The position numbers and the translations under genes were made by a program. A stretch of DNA of 64,000 nt from contig OX393578.1 of the NCBI GenBank assembly GCA_947652605.1, forward strand, positions 38,569,470 through 38,633,469, written 5' to 3'. Below, piece after piece: positions 41,801 through 47,499 of this stretch (its first letter is position 1; each line of letters starts with the position of its first letter). This DNA is from Elmis aenea. Taxonomy: Eukaryota > Arthropoda > Insecta > Coleoptera > Elmidae. The notes beneath the pieces are model-generated. The model did no database searches and was not told the DNA's origin. It worked only from the letters and a program-made list of their open reading frames with translations.

Positions 41801-42953
41801 TATTTCAGTTCCTTTAGTTCCTCTTGATATGACCTCTGGTCATGTTTTATTTCTTTTATATCTCTCATTACTTCCTTGATCATGTTCATAAGCGTATCCG
41901 TTTTATCTTCTTTCTCTTTTCTATCTTTTTGAGGTGTTCTGTTTATCTTTTTACTCTTTACTCCCTTTTGATGTCTTCTATGTCCTGTTCTCTTTTTCTT
42001 TTCGAATCCTCCGACGTGTACTCGTCGCTCTCGTGATGTTTTGTTTCTTTCATTCATTGTTTTTTTAATCATGTTCTTAATCATATCTATTTTTTTTCAA
42101 ATCTTCTGACGTATATTCCATTCTCACATCCTACAGAACCACTCCCCCTCTGCTGTGCCATAGGTTATCGCCCACCTTGTTATCTGCCTGTATATTAGGA
42201 GCTTCTCGCACAATACACATACACCTTTATTACACTATTTATTTTAGGACGCCAATATCGCTGATATTGTATTCGTGATTTTTCCTTTTATAACACTTTT
42301 AATTACGGAATTTAACTGTTTTGTACACTATTAGCTATTTGCCCGACTTTGAGCTCGTGATAAGACCCAGTATTCGGGTTTGTTATTGCCGATTTCGCAG
42401 CCACAAGAACACGTCCGCACCGTTTGGCTGGCCCAACTCAACTTAAGCCCCTTTAAAACATATTAAATCCAAAAATGAAATAAAAAATATGCTATTATAT
42501 TTGAAATTAGAAAGTAGATGTCAACTTGGTGTTTCCGGAAGTGCCGCATCTTGAAAATATTTTCATTAAACAGATCATATGCCATTATGGCCATCATCCA
42601 AATTTCAGATCATTACCTTTTTTCATTCTCCGTATATTTCTATGTATGGGTCCAATCAATCACCCTGTATAGTTTGTTGTTTCTTGAAACAAACAAATTA
42701 ATCAAGATAATAATAATTTTGAGACACCTACTAAATTCAATTACTAAAGCATTATGTTGGCAATATTCGTAATTTCTATTATTGCAATAACTTTCATGTA
42801 CTTAATTGTGCTAAAAAATGTTTTAAATTTTTGTTTATAGCGGGCACTCCAACAACTGCAGGCTACCTCACACAAGGCACAAGTTCCAAAGTAACAATGG
42901 CTCCACCTCCTGTTGATAAAGATGACCCAGTGATCCGATCTGATGGTCTCTGA
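2641..42953 (+). CDS. Rme-8: RME-8 / DNAJC13, endosomal J-domain co-chaperone (22 exons, 5' end outside window)
   Basis: The joined exons encode about 1,786 codons colinear with the DnaJ homolog subfamily C member 13 / RME-8 family from roughly residue 450 to the C-terminus. In the family this protein recruits Hsc70 to early endosomes, acts with sorting nexin/retromer and WASH, and controls clathrin removal and cargo recycling. Visible landmarks are a GYF-like segment (exons 14013 and 14377), a J domain with HPD (exon 21366), and helical armadillo-like blocks such as the large exon at 31179. The tail ends DPVIRSDGL before TGA. All 21 introns are GT..AG and every junction keeps frame. No stop or frameshift was seen in an exon, so the gene looks functional. 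The first exons lie before the window. Exon and intron boundaries are my reading by splice motifs and family colinearity, without transcripts. Confidence 0.95.
2904..3059 (+). CDS. Rme-8: Rme-8 exon b
   Basis: 52 codons after a 55-bp intron, including [19 protein letters not shown], then donor GTCAGT. The following intron (3060-9543) contains the DD41D/piggyBac nest. Confidence 0.93.
4228..6558 (+). mobile_element. piggyBac element, 2.3 kb, TTAA duplications
   Basis: TTAA occurs at 4224-4227 and 6559-6562. The ends are CACGTTGACTGCCA and its inverted copy. Subterminal ACGAGATAACTCGTAG-like palindromes occur near 4372-4440 and 6483-6545. Removing the element restores the mariner reading frame (GMF then NRKN), which shows it arrived later. 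Confidence 0.93.
4634..6292 (+). pseudogene. piggyBac transposase, disrupted
   Basis: The first frame (4634-5944, 436 codons) has an acidic N-terminus, a core starting near [20 protein letters not shown], and catalytic acidic positions in [26 protein letters not shown] and [13 protein letters not shown]. It ends early where the frame shifts near 5938. The homology continues in another frame ([16 protein letters not shown]) with further stops. The C-terminal cysteine-rich domain is recoverable at 6068-6292 ([16 protein letters not shown]). DNA cleavage and joining at TTAA is the family function; this copy cannot make a full protein. Confidence 0.9.
7696..8600. repeat. Degenerate CAGGGTG-type repeat block with an internal ~300-bp repeat
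   Basis: CAGGGTG or its complement next to TA occurs near 7698, 7823, 7873, 8124 and 8193. The segments beginning near 7823 and 8124 resemble each other, each ending ...CCTGTATATTTTTACATTTT, so this looks like a duplicated or nested set of decayed elements. The rest of the intron to 9543 is AT-rich, with a lone CAGGGTAATTC terminus at 9195; no gene is seen there. Confidence 0.5.
9544..9798 (+). CDS. Rme-8: Rme-8 exon c
   Basis: 85 codons, phase 0 at both ends, starting [20 protein letters not shown] and containing [12 protein letters not shown] 54-bp intron follows. Confidence 0.94.
9853..10230 (+). CDS. Rme-8: Rme-8 exon d
   Basis: 126 codons, phase 0. Contains the basic [15 protein letters not shown] stretch typical of the family. 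The last codons LIWNHK precede donor GTAAAT. Confidence 0.94.
10750..11962. mobile_element. 1.2-kb near-palindromic foldback transposon
   Basis: Both ends read CAGGGTGGACCAAATTCGAA inverted, with TA on each side (10748-10749 and 11963-11964). The arms pair for roughly 500 bp, leaving a short centre near 11290-11410. There is no transposase; it is a non-autonomous member of the CAGGGTG group. Related fragments lie at 515-1075 and about 40145-40310. Confidence 0.88.
12298..12453. repeat. Short foldback repeat (~156 bp)
   Basis: AATTTAAAGCGAAAATTAAA at the left and its complement at the right enclose a hairpin whose arms include AACGTTTATGGTTTATTTGG. Pairing is nearly complete apart from a central A/T loop and a few mismatches. 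Confidence 0.75.
12472..12719. mobile_element. hAT-type MITE with 8-bp target duplication
   Basis: ATCTAAAC occurs at 12464-12471 and 12720-12727. The ends are CAGCGATTCTTAA and its counterpart TTAAGAACCACTG. The interior has GGGGGCCGCGAAAG motifs and no coding sequence. An 8-bp duplication and a CAGNGNTTCTTAA end are typical of hAT elements. Confidence 0.88.
12889..13126. mobile_element. Second hAT-type MITE, 8-bp target duplication
   Basis: CATAAAAC at 12881-12888 and 13127-13134 flanks an element with inverted ends AGTGGTTTCCAACC and GGTTGGAAACCACT. G-rich subterminal blocks (GGGGCGCGCCCCCC) lie inside the ends. It is a family distinct from the one 170 bp upstream. Confidence 0.87.
13511..13719 (+). 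CDS. Rme-8: Rme-8 exon e
   Basis: Starts [12 protein letters not shown] and ends in a split serine codon. A 53-bp intron follows. Contains [12 protein letters not shown]. Confidence 0.93.
13773..13932 (+). CDS. Rme-8: Rme-8 exon f
   Basis: Completes the split serine codon and reads [20 protein letters not shown], ending YIIGMLER before GTAAGT. Confidence 0.94.
14013..14282 (+). CDS. Rme-8: Rme-8 exon g (first part of GYF-like segment)
   Basis: 90 codons. Contains [19 protein letters not shown] and then [19 protein letters not shown], the beginning of the GYF-like module of DNAJC13. Confidence 0.94.
14377..14579 (+). CDS. Rme-8: Rme-8 exon h (second part of GYF-like segment)
   Basis: Continues with [20 protein letters not shown] and the conserved [15 protein letters not shown], ending CEYFPSR with a split arginine codon at donor GTAAGC. 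Confidence 0.94.
14901..16120. mobile_element. 1.2-kb near-palindromic foldback transposon
   Basis: Ends CAGGGTGGTCCAAATTCGAT in inverted orientation with TA at 14899-14900 and 16121-16122. A subterminal GGGTATCTCG block is followed by arms that pair across almost the whole element. No coding sequence. Confidence 0.88.
16190..16335. repeat. CAAGTTACTTGAA-type dispersed repeat, copy 1
   Basis: The block runs TCAAGTTACTTGAATTTAAG through GGGAACCTGATATTTACTTG to TTTCAAGTTTCTTTTAAGTT. A diverged copy lies at 30205-30303. Both carry several palindromic ACTTGAA/TTCAAGT units. Confidence 0.6.
16664..16949 (+). CDS. Rme-8: Rme-8 exon i
   Basis: Completes the arginine codon, then [19 protein letters not shown] and [15 protein letters not shown]. 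Donor GTAAGT follows ADD. Confidence 0.94.
17010..17164 (+). CDS. Rme-8: Rme-8 exon j
   Basis: Reads [20 protein letters not shown], ending at a split arginine codon after NTEM. The flanking introns are 60 and 58 bp. Confidence 0.92.
17223..17424 (+). CDS. Rme-8: Rme-8 exon k
   Basis: Reads [19 protein letters not shown] through [14 protein letters not shown] before GTAAGC. The next intron is 3.9 kb and holds two large foldback elements. Confidence 0.93.
17698..19409. mobile_element. 1.7-kb foldback element, unclassified
   Basis: GTCCCAGTTTGGTATT at the left and its complement at the right begin arms that match for about 200 bp, including ATAATGGAAATTGCTAGGCT. A second matched zone (TTATTCATTTG and TGATGACCC regions) lies further in. 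The interior holds a GTCCCGGG-rich segment near 18040-18100 and a separate MITE (18766-19127). No target duplication could be fixed. Confidence 0.65.
18766..19127. mobile_element. 362-bp MITE nested in a foldback element
   Basis: TAGTTCATTTCAAGATATTA and its exact complement end the element, and the inverted repeat continues through GCGGATTTCGGGTTTTATGG. TA flanks both ends (18764-18765, 19128-19129). No coding sequence. Confidence 0.8.
19612..21113. mobile_element. 1.5-kb near-palindromic foldback transposon
   Basis: Left end CAGAGTGATTGAAATTCGAG and right end complement CAGGGTGATTGAAATTCGAG, with TA at 19610-19611 and 21114-21115. A CATGGGNATCTCGCT subterminal block is present on both sides. 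The arms pair over some 650 bp. Confidence 0.88.
21366..21554 (+). CDS. Rme-8: Rme-8 exon l (J domain, first part)
   Basis: 63 codons. The J domain starts near [12 protein letters not shown] and contains [15 protein letters not shown], with the HPD tripeptide needed to stimulate Hsc70 ATPase. Donor GTAAGA follows. Confidence 0.95.
21608..21743 (+). CDS. Rme-8: Rme-8 exon m (J domain, last helix)
   Basis: After a 53-bp intron the J domain continues [13 protein letters not shown], then [17 protein letters not shown]. Ends in the first base of a glutamate codon. Confidence 0.94.
21818..22002 (+). CDS. Rme-8: Rme-8 exon n
   Basis: Reads [20 protein letters not shown] to [13 protein letters not shown], then GTAATT. 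The 4.1-kb intron that follows is filled with nested repeats. Confidence 0.94.
22729..24225. mobile_element. 1.5-kb foldback transposon retaining a transposase N-terminus
   Basis: Ends CAGGGTGTCCCAGATTACAT inverted, TA at 22727-22728 and 24226-24227. The arms pair over several hundred bases. The centre carries the short frame at 23276-23530, so this is an internally deleted derivative of a coding element. A decayed copy lies at 1451-2525. Confidence 0.88.
23276..23530 (+). pseudogene. N-terminal remnant of a DD41D-like transposase
   Basis: The 84-codon frame contains [38 protein letters not shown] and [10 protein letters not shown]. Position by position this parallels the N-terminus of the transposase at 3735 ([17 protein letters not shown].. 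LYPERE.. YGIFKRPRG). The helix-turn-helix remainder and the whole DDD domain are missing. Confidence 0.65.
24315..24592. repeat. Half copy of the 1731-2376 foldback family
   Basis: TGTAACTCCATTGTTTGTGG through CAATGATGTATTCATAAGTT and on to GACTATCGTTTGAC follows the left half of 1731-2376, but the CAGGGTG terminus is lost. Confidence 0.6.
24733..24917. mobile_element. 185-bp MITE with TAA duplication (PIF/Harbinger-like)
   Basis: TAA at 24730-24732 and 24918-24920 flanks perfect inverted ends TGCCCGCCACTCACGATCCA. The 3-bp TAA duplication is the PIF/Harbinger pattern. No coding sequence. Confidence 0.8.
24943..25575. mobile_element. 633-bp foldback MITE
   Basis: Ends CAGGGTGTGTATAAATTGGC inverted with TA at 24941-24942 and 25576-25577. 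The inverted repeat continues through GGAAGCGCTACACGTG and AATCTTAATACAAAAATG. Confidence 0.87.
25749..26012. mobile_element. 264-bp MITE with TAA duplication
   Basis: Ends AGCTGTGTTCACAT and ATGTGAACGCAGTT, followed inward by AAGTATTG(T/C)ATTGTA. TAA lies at 25746-25748 and 26013-26015. Interior GTTCACATAAGCAAAGTAG-like subrepeats are present. Confidence 0.75.
26137..26328 (+). CDS. Rme-8: Rme-8 exon o
   Basis: 64 codons, [19 protein letters not shown] through DLCRILYFK, phase 0 at both ends. Confidence 0.93.
26403..26750 (+). CDS. Rme-8: Rme-8 exon p
   Basis: 116 codons, including [19 protein letters not shown] and [10 protein letters not shown], ending NNKPED before GTAAGT. The following 637-bp intron shows no feature I recognise. 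Confidence 0.93.
27388..27609 (+). CDS. Rme-8: Rme-8 exon q
   Basis: 74 codons, [20 protein letters not shown] through [17 protein letters not shown]. Confidence 0.93.
28407..29921 (+). mobile_element. Deleted copy of the DD41D transposon of 3174-7568
   Basis: Same ends (CAGGGTGGTGCTTTTTTCGA), TA at 28405-28406 and 29922-29923, and same long arms. Between the arms only the C-terminal third of the transposase survives (about 28950-29347), with stops and small deletions. This copy has the arm segment missing from the right arm at 7440. Confidence 0.9.
28950..29347 (+). pseudogene. Remnant of DD41D transposase C-terminus
   Basis: [20 protein letters not shown] is recognisable from 28950, followed by a stop where the other copy has [27 protein letters not shown] and [14 protein letters not shown] follow from 29153. 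The N-terminal two thirds are deleted. Confidence 0.8.
30205..30303. repeat. CAAGTTACTTGAA-type dispersed repeat, copy 2
   Basis: GTCAAGTTACTTGAATTCAAG through GTGAACCTGATATTTAGTTG to CCTTTCAAGTTT matches 16190-16335 with small deletions. From 30309 to about 30860 the intron carries GTCCCCGA-rich inverted motifs of another unclassified repeat; 30860-31178 shows nothing I recognise. Confidence 0.55.
31179..31888 (+). CDS. Rme-8: Rme-8 exon r (largest exon, armadillo-like)
   Basis: 710 bp, 236 codons plus two bases. Leucine-rich helical repeats; conserved blocks are [40 protein letters not shown] and HEHPELIWN. Its donor is GTAAGG; reading through gives an immediate TAA, which supports the splice site. 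Confidence 0.94.
32751..34021 (+). pseudogene. LINE ORF1, gag-like nucleic-acid-binding protein, broken
   Basis: The frame opens at 32751 and shifts near 32930 into the frame that runs to TAA at 33507. It is then readable through the CCHC knuckles ([27 protein letters not shown], about 33541-33670) and continues in the frame of 33668-34021. The C-terminal part ends with a methionine- and leucine-rich helix. Order of basic region, RNA-binding-like fold and zinc knuckles fits Jockey-type ORF1. At least two frame disruptions. Confidence 0.82.
34021..36706 (+). pseudogene. LINE ORF2, APE endonuclease and reverse transcriptase, broken
   Basis: The endonuclease begins at once ([52 protein letters not shown]). 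The reverse transcriptase has [42 protein letters not shown] and [19 protein letters not shown]. The frame is lost at a TAA (35884-35886) and resumes at 35888 with [14 protein letters not shown] and the catalytic FADDTAVLA. The C-terminus ends at 36706 without an RNase H domain that I can see. One frameshift separates fingers and palm. Confidence 0.9.
37237..37891. repeat. Foldback element, right terminus decayed
   Basis: CAGGGTGATCCACATAAAAG after TA (37235-37236) is followed by GGGATCTCGTAAATGGTAAG. The inverted counterpart CTTACCATTTACGAGATTCC ends near 37885, but the outer CCACCCTG is lost. Arms pair over about 300 bp. A local palindrome GGGCCATAATGGCCC lies at 37256. Confidence 0.75.
37958..38174 (+). 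CDS. Rme-8: Rme-8 exon s
   Basis: Acceptor TTTGTAG. Completes the glutamate codon left by exon r and contains [20 protein letters not shown] and [12 protein letters not shown]. Confidence 0.93.
38280..38433. mobile_element. 154-bp MITE between exons s and t
   Basis: GGTTTGTTCCAGCA at the left and TGCTGGAACAACCC at the right are inverted ends. The imperfect repeat continues inward (ATACCCGAC / GATCCGAC) to about 60 bp. It fills most of the 321-bp intron. Short overlapping open frames across it are not genes. Confidence 0.65.
38496..38681 (+). CDS. Rme-8: Rme-8 exon t
   Basis: 62 codons, [20 protein letters not shown] through [11 protein letters not shown] perfect 23-bp hairpin lies 39 bp beyond its donor. 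Confidence 0.92.
38721..38772. repeat. Perfect 23-bp hairpin
   Basis: Arms 38721-38743 and 38750-38772 are exact complements around a 6-base loop. The arm reads ATACGCTTATTTTGAGGTCA followed by CAT. Confidence 0.9.
38885..39246. repeat. One arm of a CAGGGTG-type element
   Basis: The sequence ends TACGAGATTCCCATGC ... AACTGGGACACCCTGTA at 39246, the complement of 317-405. A weak left terminus (CAGAATGATTCAG) lies at 38885. From 39320 to 39440 an inverted GATAGCCA repeat adds another fragment. No gene is seen from 39247 to 39713. Confidence 0.5.
39714..40095 (+). CDS. Rme-8: Rme-8 exon u
   Basis: 127 codons plus one base. Contains [25 protein letters not shown] and [14 protein letters not shown], near the C-terminus of the family. 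Donor GTAATA. Confidence 0.93.
40145..40310. repeat. Fragment of the 10750-11962 foldback family
   Basis: GTTGTTTATTAATTGCATAC followed by ATCACTTGTTTACAAAATCATGGCAAACTTTG matches the central region near 11450-11530. A lone ACACCCTGTA terminus occurs at 40768-40777. Confidence 0.5.
40901..42440 (-). mobile_element. Antisense LINE remnant with ORF1-like coding, no ORF2
   Basis: On the minus strand the 5' part near 42430 is GC-richer. From about 42084 the decayed frame encodes very lysine-rich helical sequence ([38 protein letters not shown]). Then comes [20 protein letters not shown], a motif typical of LINE ORF1 proteins, and [15 protein letters not shown] to a stop at 41279. A T-run at 40901-40913 could be the poly-A tail. 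No reverse transcriptase remains. Boundaries are approximate. Confidence 0.55.
42841..42953 (+). CDS. Rme-8: Rme-8 last exon
   Basis: Acceptor TTTATAG. Reads [20 protein letters not shown] and ends DPVIRSDGL then TGA at 42951-42953. The GYLT motif matches the end of the family. Confidence 0.92.
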
Positions 42954-43240
42954 CATGTTTATTTAATAGACATACCCACCACTACTAAACTGCACCGGTG
43001 TTCAAAAACAAAGTTTCAAAAGACACATCATTTGAACAATCTGTTGCATTGTGTAAATATATACGCATTCCTAAGTCTCACAAAATTAAACATTAATTTT
43101 ATAAACTATCATAGGCATATTTATGTAAAAATGTAAAGTATTTGTATTTTAATATTTATCGTTAAGTATAAAGTGCTCTCTTGTACTAAAATATATTTAC
43201 TTTTGTTCGAAATATTAATCTAATAAATATTTTTTGTTGT
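42954..43240 (+). promoter_or_regulatory. Probable Rme-8 3' UTR with polyadenylation signal
   Basis: AT-rich non-coding sequence follows the stop. AATAAA at 43222-43227, followed by a T-rich stretch, is the clearest polyadenylation signal. The true cleavage site is not visible. Confidence 0.5.
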
Positions 43241-44188
43241 AATTTCTTTAATTTGCCACAATTTTAATCATTTTGTAGTTTTTTAATAACAGGGCTGTTT
43301 CATGAACCTAAATATTTTTCTCAAATTATTGTTCGTTTCACTGCACGTATTAAGCCGGTTTTATTTTTCGTGTCTCATGTGCGAGAGCCGGATAAATACG
43401 CTAGCGTAACTCACAAACTCCATAAGACCCGAAAAACACTGCACTCAAGACACGAACTTTTCAAACAAGTGCCGCAGCTAACGGGTTAATAAAGAAAAAT
43501 GCTAACTCACAAGGGCAGCTATTTAAAACAAAACAAGTCTTAATAAATCTGGGTTTGTTTTAGTCTGGCAAACAATGAAAAAATACTTCAAGAAAATCAC
43601 TTTTAAATAATTATTGGACAGACTGCATCTACGTGGCACCTGAAGGATCAATATAAAGCAACTACAATAAAACAACACCCAGTGCATCCGAAATTAAAGC
43701 TCACCATTTTTAAACCGTAACAGTGATTCAGGGCTCTTTAAAAAAAAAGGTGAGTGATTATTTAATTTTCTAAATGTGTGTAAAACTTCGTGAAATAACA
43801 TATTTAAAACTAAATATTCTACAAATAACGTCTTTAACAAAAAAGATGGGTATACCCACATACCACCAGAAAAGGAGTCCTACGCTAACTAGAGCAAAAG
43901 TTGCCTATTATGGTGGAGCAACAGAGATGTTATTAAAAAATTCTACAGCACTTAAAAACGAAATTTTAGTTCAATCTTAAATACATATATTACGCTTAAT
44001 ATGGAAAGCATATAGAAGAAAAAGTTCCAAATATTTTCATTTTATTAAATACTGGTATAGATTTTTTCGGATTGTTGTTTCTGAAATAAATTTTTTTTAA
44101 CATTACAAAATAGCTTATTATTGTCTCTTGGAATATCAATAGTTATAAATTAAACAAAATCCATACTTTCCTTTTTTCTTGTCTCCCA
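43241..44188. other. Intergenic stretch without a recognised gene
   Basis: AT-rich sequence follows the Rme-8 3' end. A 68-codon open frame at 43774-43980 has no family I recognise. A poly-A run followed by GGTGAGTGATT at 43741-43758 resembles a splice donor but has no coding support. Confidence 0.4.
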
Positions 44189-44287
44189 TTACCACGGTCT
44201 ACTACACAGGTTGGGAAACTCCCATATAAAACCGACTGAGGCCGGTAACTAGTTCCGTAAATTATCCCACAGAGGCGACAAGTCTTA

Positions 44288-44619
44288 TGCCTAATTTACA
44301 TTGGTATAGTAGCTAATGCAAGTAACTAAATTTAGCTACTTGCACCGTGTAGACAGTTTTGTTTAGTACTTGCGCAAGTAAACAATTTAGTGACTTTTTG
44401 AGTAAAGGAAATAGAAATCATTACTATTTACTTAAAGACTATACTTCATTTATTGTCAAATACTAAACAATTTCCTCAAATTGGGTGTAGACCACGTATA
44501 TATTGTGTAAACACTCACTAAACCAAAATTTTGACAAGTTTTGCTACTTGATTAGTGACTTGCTTTAGCTACTTGATTTAGTAACTTGCTTTAGCTACTA
44601 TACCAATGTAAATTAGGCA
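44288..44619. mobile_element. 332-bp MITE, TA duplication, shares a TA with its neighbour
   Basis: Inverted ends TGCCTAATTTACATTGGTAT lie between TA 44286-44287 and TA 44620-44621. The subterminal region repeats TAGCTACTTG/CAAGTAACT units. Confidence 0.82.
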
Positions 44620-44621
44620 TA

Positions 44622-44857
44622 AGAACCATTCGCCATAAATGATCACTAGATAGCGATACGCGATACGTCTAAGAACCGGTTCGTGCACAAGATTTTGACA
44701 TAATCAGCGAGATTTATAAGCTTTCGCTTAAAAAATTCGAATTTAATCAATCAGATGATGTATATAAAAGTTTTAATTGAATTTTTAAGTCAGGTTTGTT
44801 TAAAATAGGTTCTTAAACTTAATCGCCATCTAACGGATTTTTATGGCGAATGGTTCT
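44622..44857. mobile_element. 236-bp MITE adjoining the previous one
   Basis: Inverted ends AGAACCATTCGCCATAAA lie between TA 44620-44621 and TA 44858-44859. Interior motifs include GCGATACGCGATACG. The left TA is also the right TA of the MITE at 44288-44619. Confidence 0.8.
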
Positions 44858-44862
44858 TAGAC

Positions 44863-47105
44863 CATGGCCAACTTCATTCATAATGCGCTGCGCTACTTAT
44901 ATGGCCGTCCCAATTGACCATAAACGTTGTTCCCAGTTAAACGTCAACAAGTACATCAACTGGCGCTCCCTGTGAATTGTTCCGAGAAACATATTTAAAA
45001 TTCGCCGCCCGAGATTTATATTAATGTATTATATTTTGTACAGATGTACGTACCCACCGACCGTATAGTACACAACCAGAGCTGGGCAATGCTTGAATGC
45101 TTACTACTTGCAATAATTTTTTAAGCACTTTTAATGCTTCGAGCACAATGCTTGGAGCACTTTCTAAAACAGATGCTCGATGCTTAGAGCACCAAGCACT
45201 TTTTTGAACACTTGGTACTTATTAAGCACTTTAGAAAGACAGTGCTTAATAAGCATTTTTTAAATTTATATATGCTTACTGCATAGTATTTAATCCTTAA
45301 CATGTATGCTACAAGACTGTTTAAATTTAACAACAACGGTTTTGAAACTTTTAACCGACTGTGGGTTTATTGTGTTAAGAATTGTTACAGACAACATATC
45401 TACTAATGTTGCTCTATTTAAGAAGTTCTGCAATGGAAAAATTAAAAATTTTATATCTCACCCTTTCTTAGAACACATTCCATTATTTTTAAGTTTTGAT
45501 TTTTGCCATGCATTGAAAAACGCTAGAAATTTGTTTTTGGATCATGATATGTGTTCATCAAAAGGAAAAATATCTTCAGAGTATTTAAAAAATTTATACT
45601 ACAAACAAAAAGATTTGCCTATTAAACCAGTCCGGTATTTAACAAGAAAACATTTGTATCCCAGTAACTTTGAAAAAATGAACGTCTTAAGAGCTATACA
45701 AGTATTTAGTCCAACTGTTACATCGGCTTTGAGTTTCCTAAAAGAAAATAAAGATTTTCAGTTTATAGATGTTGAAGGTACTGTAGAATATATGGAAAAT
45801 ATGTACCACTTCTTTCAAGTACATAATGTGGATCACACCACCACATACTTAAGAACTTTGGACAGCACTGTAGCTCCATACATTCATGTGTCCGATGAAC
45901 GTCTACAGTGGTTAAATGTGACATTTCCCAATTACATAGACGATATCCAAGTTAGTTCAACATCTGCAGGTATTCAAGGACTAACAGCACATGCTTTAAA
46001 ATTTACAGCACAAAGCACATTTTATTGTATTAAGTTCCTTCTTGAACAAGCTGGATTTTACTATGTGTTAACTAGATCGTTTAGCTCAGATGCAGTTGAG
46101 GCAATGTTTTCTCATGTGCGACTAAGAGGCGGTTCAAATGATGCCACAGATGCAAGAACTGCTGAATATGCATTACGGCAAATTTTAAGATGTGGCATTG
46201 TTAAAGCATCTAAATCATCAAATATTGCTAATAACATTAACTTCACCAGTTCTGCTACACTTTCCGCTTCAACAAAATCTGATGTATCAGTTAATGAAGA
46301 TTTACTTATCCCAATTGAAATAAGGACACAAATTCAAAATTTGAACAAACTTTTTGTACCAAACAACAACATTTATTCTGCATCTGTAGCGTTTTTGGCA
46401 GGATATATATTAAAAAAAATTGATGATAAATTTCGATGTGAAAAATGTCTTGAGCCATTAATTTGCACATATACTCCAGGACCATTACTAAGACTCATTT
46501 CTCTGCAAAATCGAGGTGGTCTTATGTATCCCAGTGTGGTGTTTGTGGGCACAATTAAAGAGATTGCAGATATCGTACAAAAAATGTTACCATATCTTAA
46601 ACCTGACCAAATATGCAGTCAGATAAAACAAGTACTTCTGCCAAATTTGGACAAAAATCAATTATTCGACTGCAACCAACATAAACAGGACACAATGGAA
46701 ATAATTGTAACATCAGTGGTAAAACCAGTGCTAACAAATATATGTCTACAAAAAACAGATTTGGTAATAAGAAAGGCTTTAGACAACAAACCTTTAAGCA
46801 GAAAGGTTTTAAAGTTGTAAAATTAATATCTTACCTAATTTTTTATTGTTTGGTTTAGGTTGATATATTATTTGTAACATTTTTACTTTTTTATCTTGTT
46901 GAAAGTAGTAATGCACGCATGCACCTGACATGCACCTAACCACGTTGTTTTAGTTTTATTATGCATTGAAGTTCAAATTTTGCCATTGGGGTCGCCACCT
47001 GATGTACTATTTGACAGGTGATTCTGACTGCTGACAACAATGAAAAATTTGAAATTGGGACGGCCATATAAGTAGCGCAGCGCATTATGAATGAAGTTGG
47101 CCATG
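44863..47105 (+). mobile_element. P-element-like transposon, 2.2 kb
   Basis: Perfect inverted ends of about 50 bp begin CATGGCCAACTTCATTCATA at both sides. A direct repeat CTTAGAC occurs at 44856-44862 and 47106-47112; P elements normally make 8 bp, and 7 are visible. It encodes the transposase at 45306-46820. The 5' region 45070-45270 carries an unrelated repeat rich in AATGCTT/AAGCACT. Confidence 0.85.
45306..46820 (+). CDS. P-element/THAP9-type transposase, N-terminally truncated
   Basis: 504 codons open to TAA. Motifs are FIVLRIVTDNISTNVALFKK, which holds the TDN of the RNase H-like core, FDFCHALKNARNLFLDHDM, and FSSDAVEAMFSHVRLRGGSN with the DAVEAMFS block that holds the late acidic residue. 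The tail has CEKCLEPLICTYT. The family cuts and moves P-type DNA elements in the nucleus. The N-terminal THAP zinc finger and the first catalytic Asp region are absent from this frame and were not found between 44930 and 45305, so the product is probably inactive, or could act only as a repressor-like fragment. The ATG at 45306 is simply the first in frame. Confidence 0.85.
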   Translation: MLQDCLNLTTTVLKLLTDCGFIVLRIVTDNISTNVALFKKFCNGKIKNFISHPFLEHIPLFLSFDFCHALKNARNLFLDHDMCSSKGKISSEYLKNLYYKQKDLPIKPVRYLTRKHLYPSNFEKMNVLRAIQVFSPTVTSALSFLKENKDFQFIDVEGTVEYMENMYHFFQVHNVDHTTTYLRTLDSTVAPYIHVSDERLQWLNVTFPNYIDDIQVSSTSAGIQGLTAHALKFTAQSTFYCIKFLLEQAGFYYVLTRSFSSDAVEAMFSHVRLRGGSNDATDARTAEYALRQILRCGIVKASKSSNIANNINFTSSATLSASTKSDVSVNEDLLIPIEIRTQIQNLNKLFVPNNNIYSASVAFLAGYILKKIDDKFRCEKCLEPLICTYTPGPLLRLISLQNRGGLMYPSVVFVGTIKEIADIVQKMLPYLKPDQICSQIKQVLLPNLDKNQLFDCNQHKQDTMEIIVTSVVKPVLTNICLQKTDLVIRKALDNKPLSRKVLKL

Positions 47106-47499
47106 CTTAGACTTATCGCCGGCGCCGTCTAGCGGAAATTTATGTCGAAAAGTTCCAGATTTTTTGACAAGCTTCCTAACCTGTGTAGTAGACCGTGGTT
47201 AGCAATCAATCATATGAATGAAGTTTGCCATGGCAATACTTGTAGATAATGCCATCTGTATTGTGGAAAAAAAATCTATTAAATTTTGATGGAATCTATT
47301 ACAGTTTCCTTCCTTAAACTATTACCATCGAAAAATTTAAAAAAACCCAACCCTATTTGAATTTGACGTTGATCTGCGATTTGTAAAAACTACAATAAAT
47401 ATATAAAAATGTGTTCTAAGGTTTGTACTAATTCGCTAATTCGCCTCGGATTGTTAAACATCGGTATCTGCAGGCGTAATTTGCAAAAATCACGTTAGA

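Larger units (their letters stand above)
44192..47198. mobile_element. Foldback element with TTA duplication holding three later insertions
   Basis: TTA at 44189-44191 and 47199-47201 flanks inverted ends CCACGGTCTACTACACAGGTT. The arms are readable for about 90 bp and meet at a central AGTCTTA / TTAGACT. Two MITEs and the P-type element are inserted at that centre. The TTA duplication suggests PIF/Harbinger or a relative. Confidence 0.8.

Noticed and set aside
43774..43980. 68-codon frame in the intergenic region
   Set aside because: No recognisable motif, no supporting splice or start context; too short to claim.
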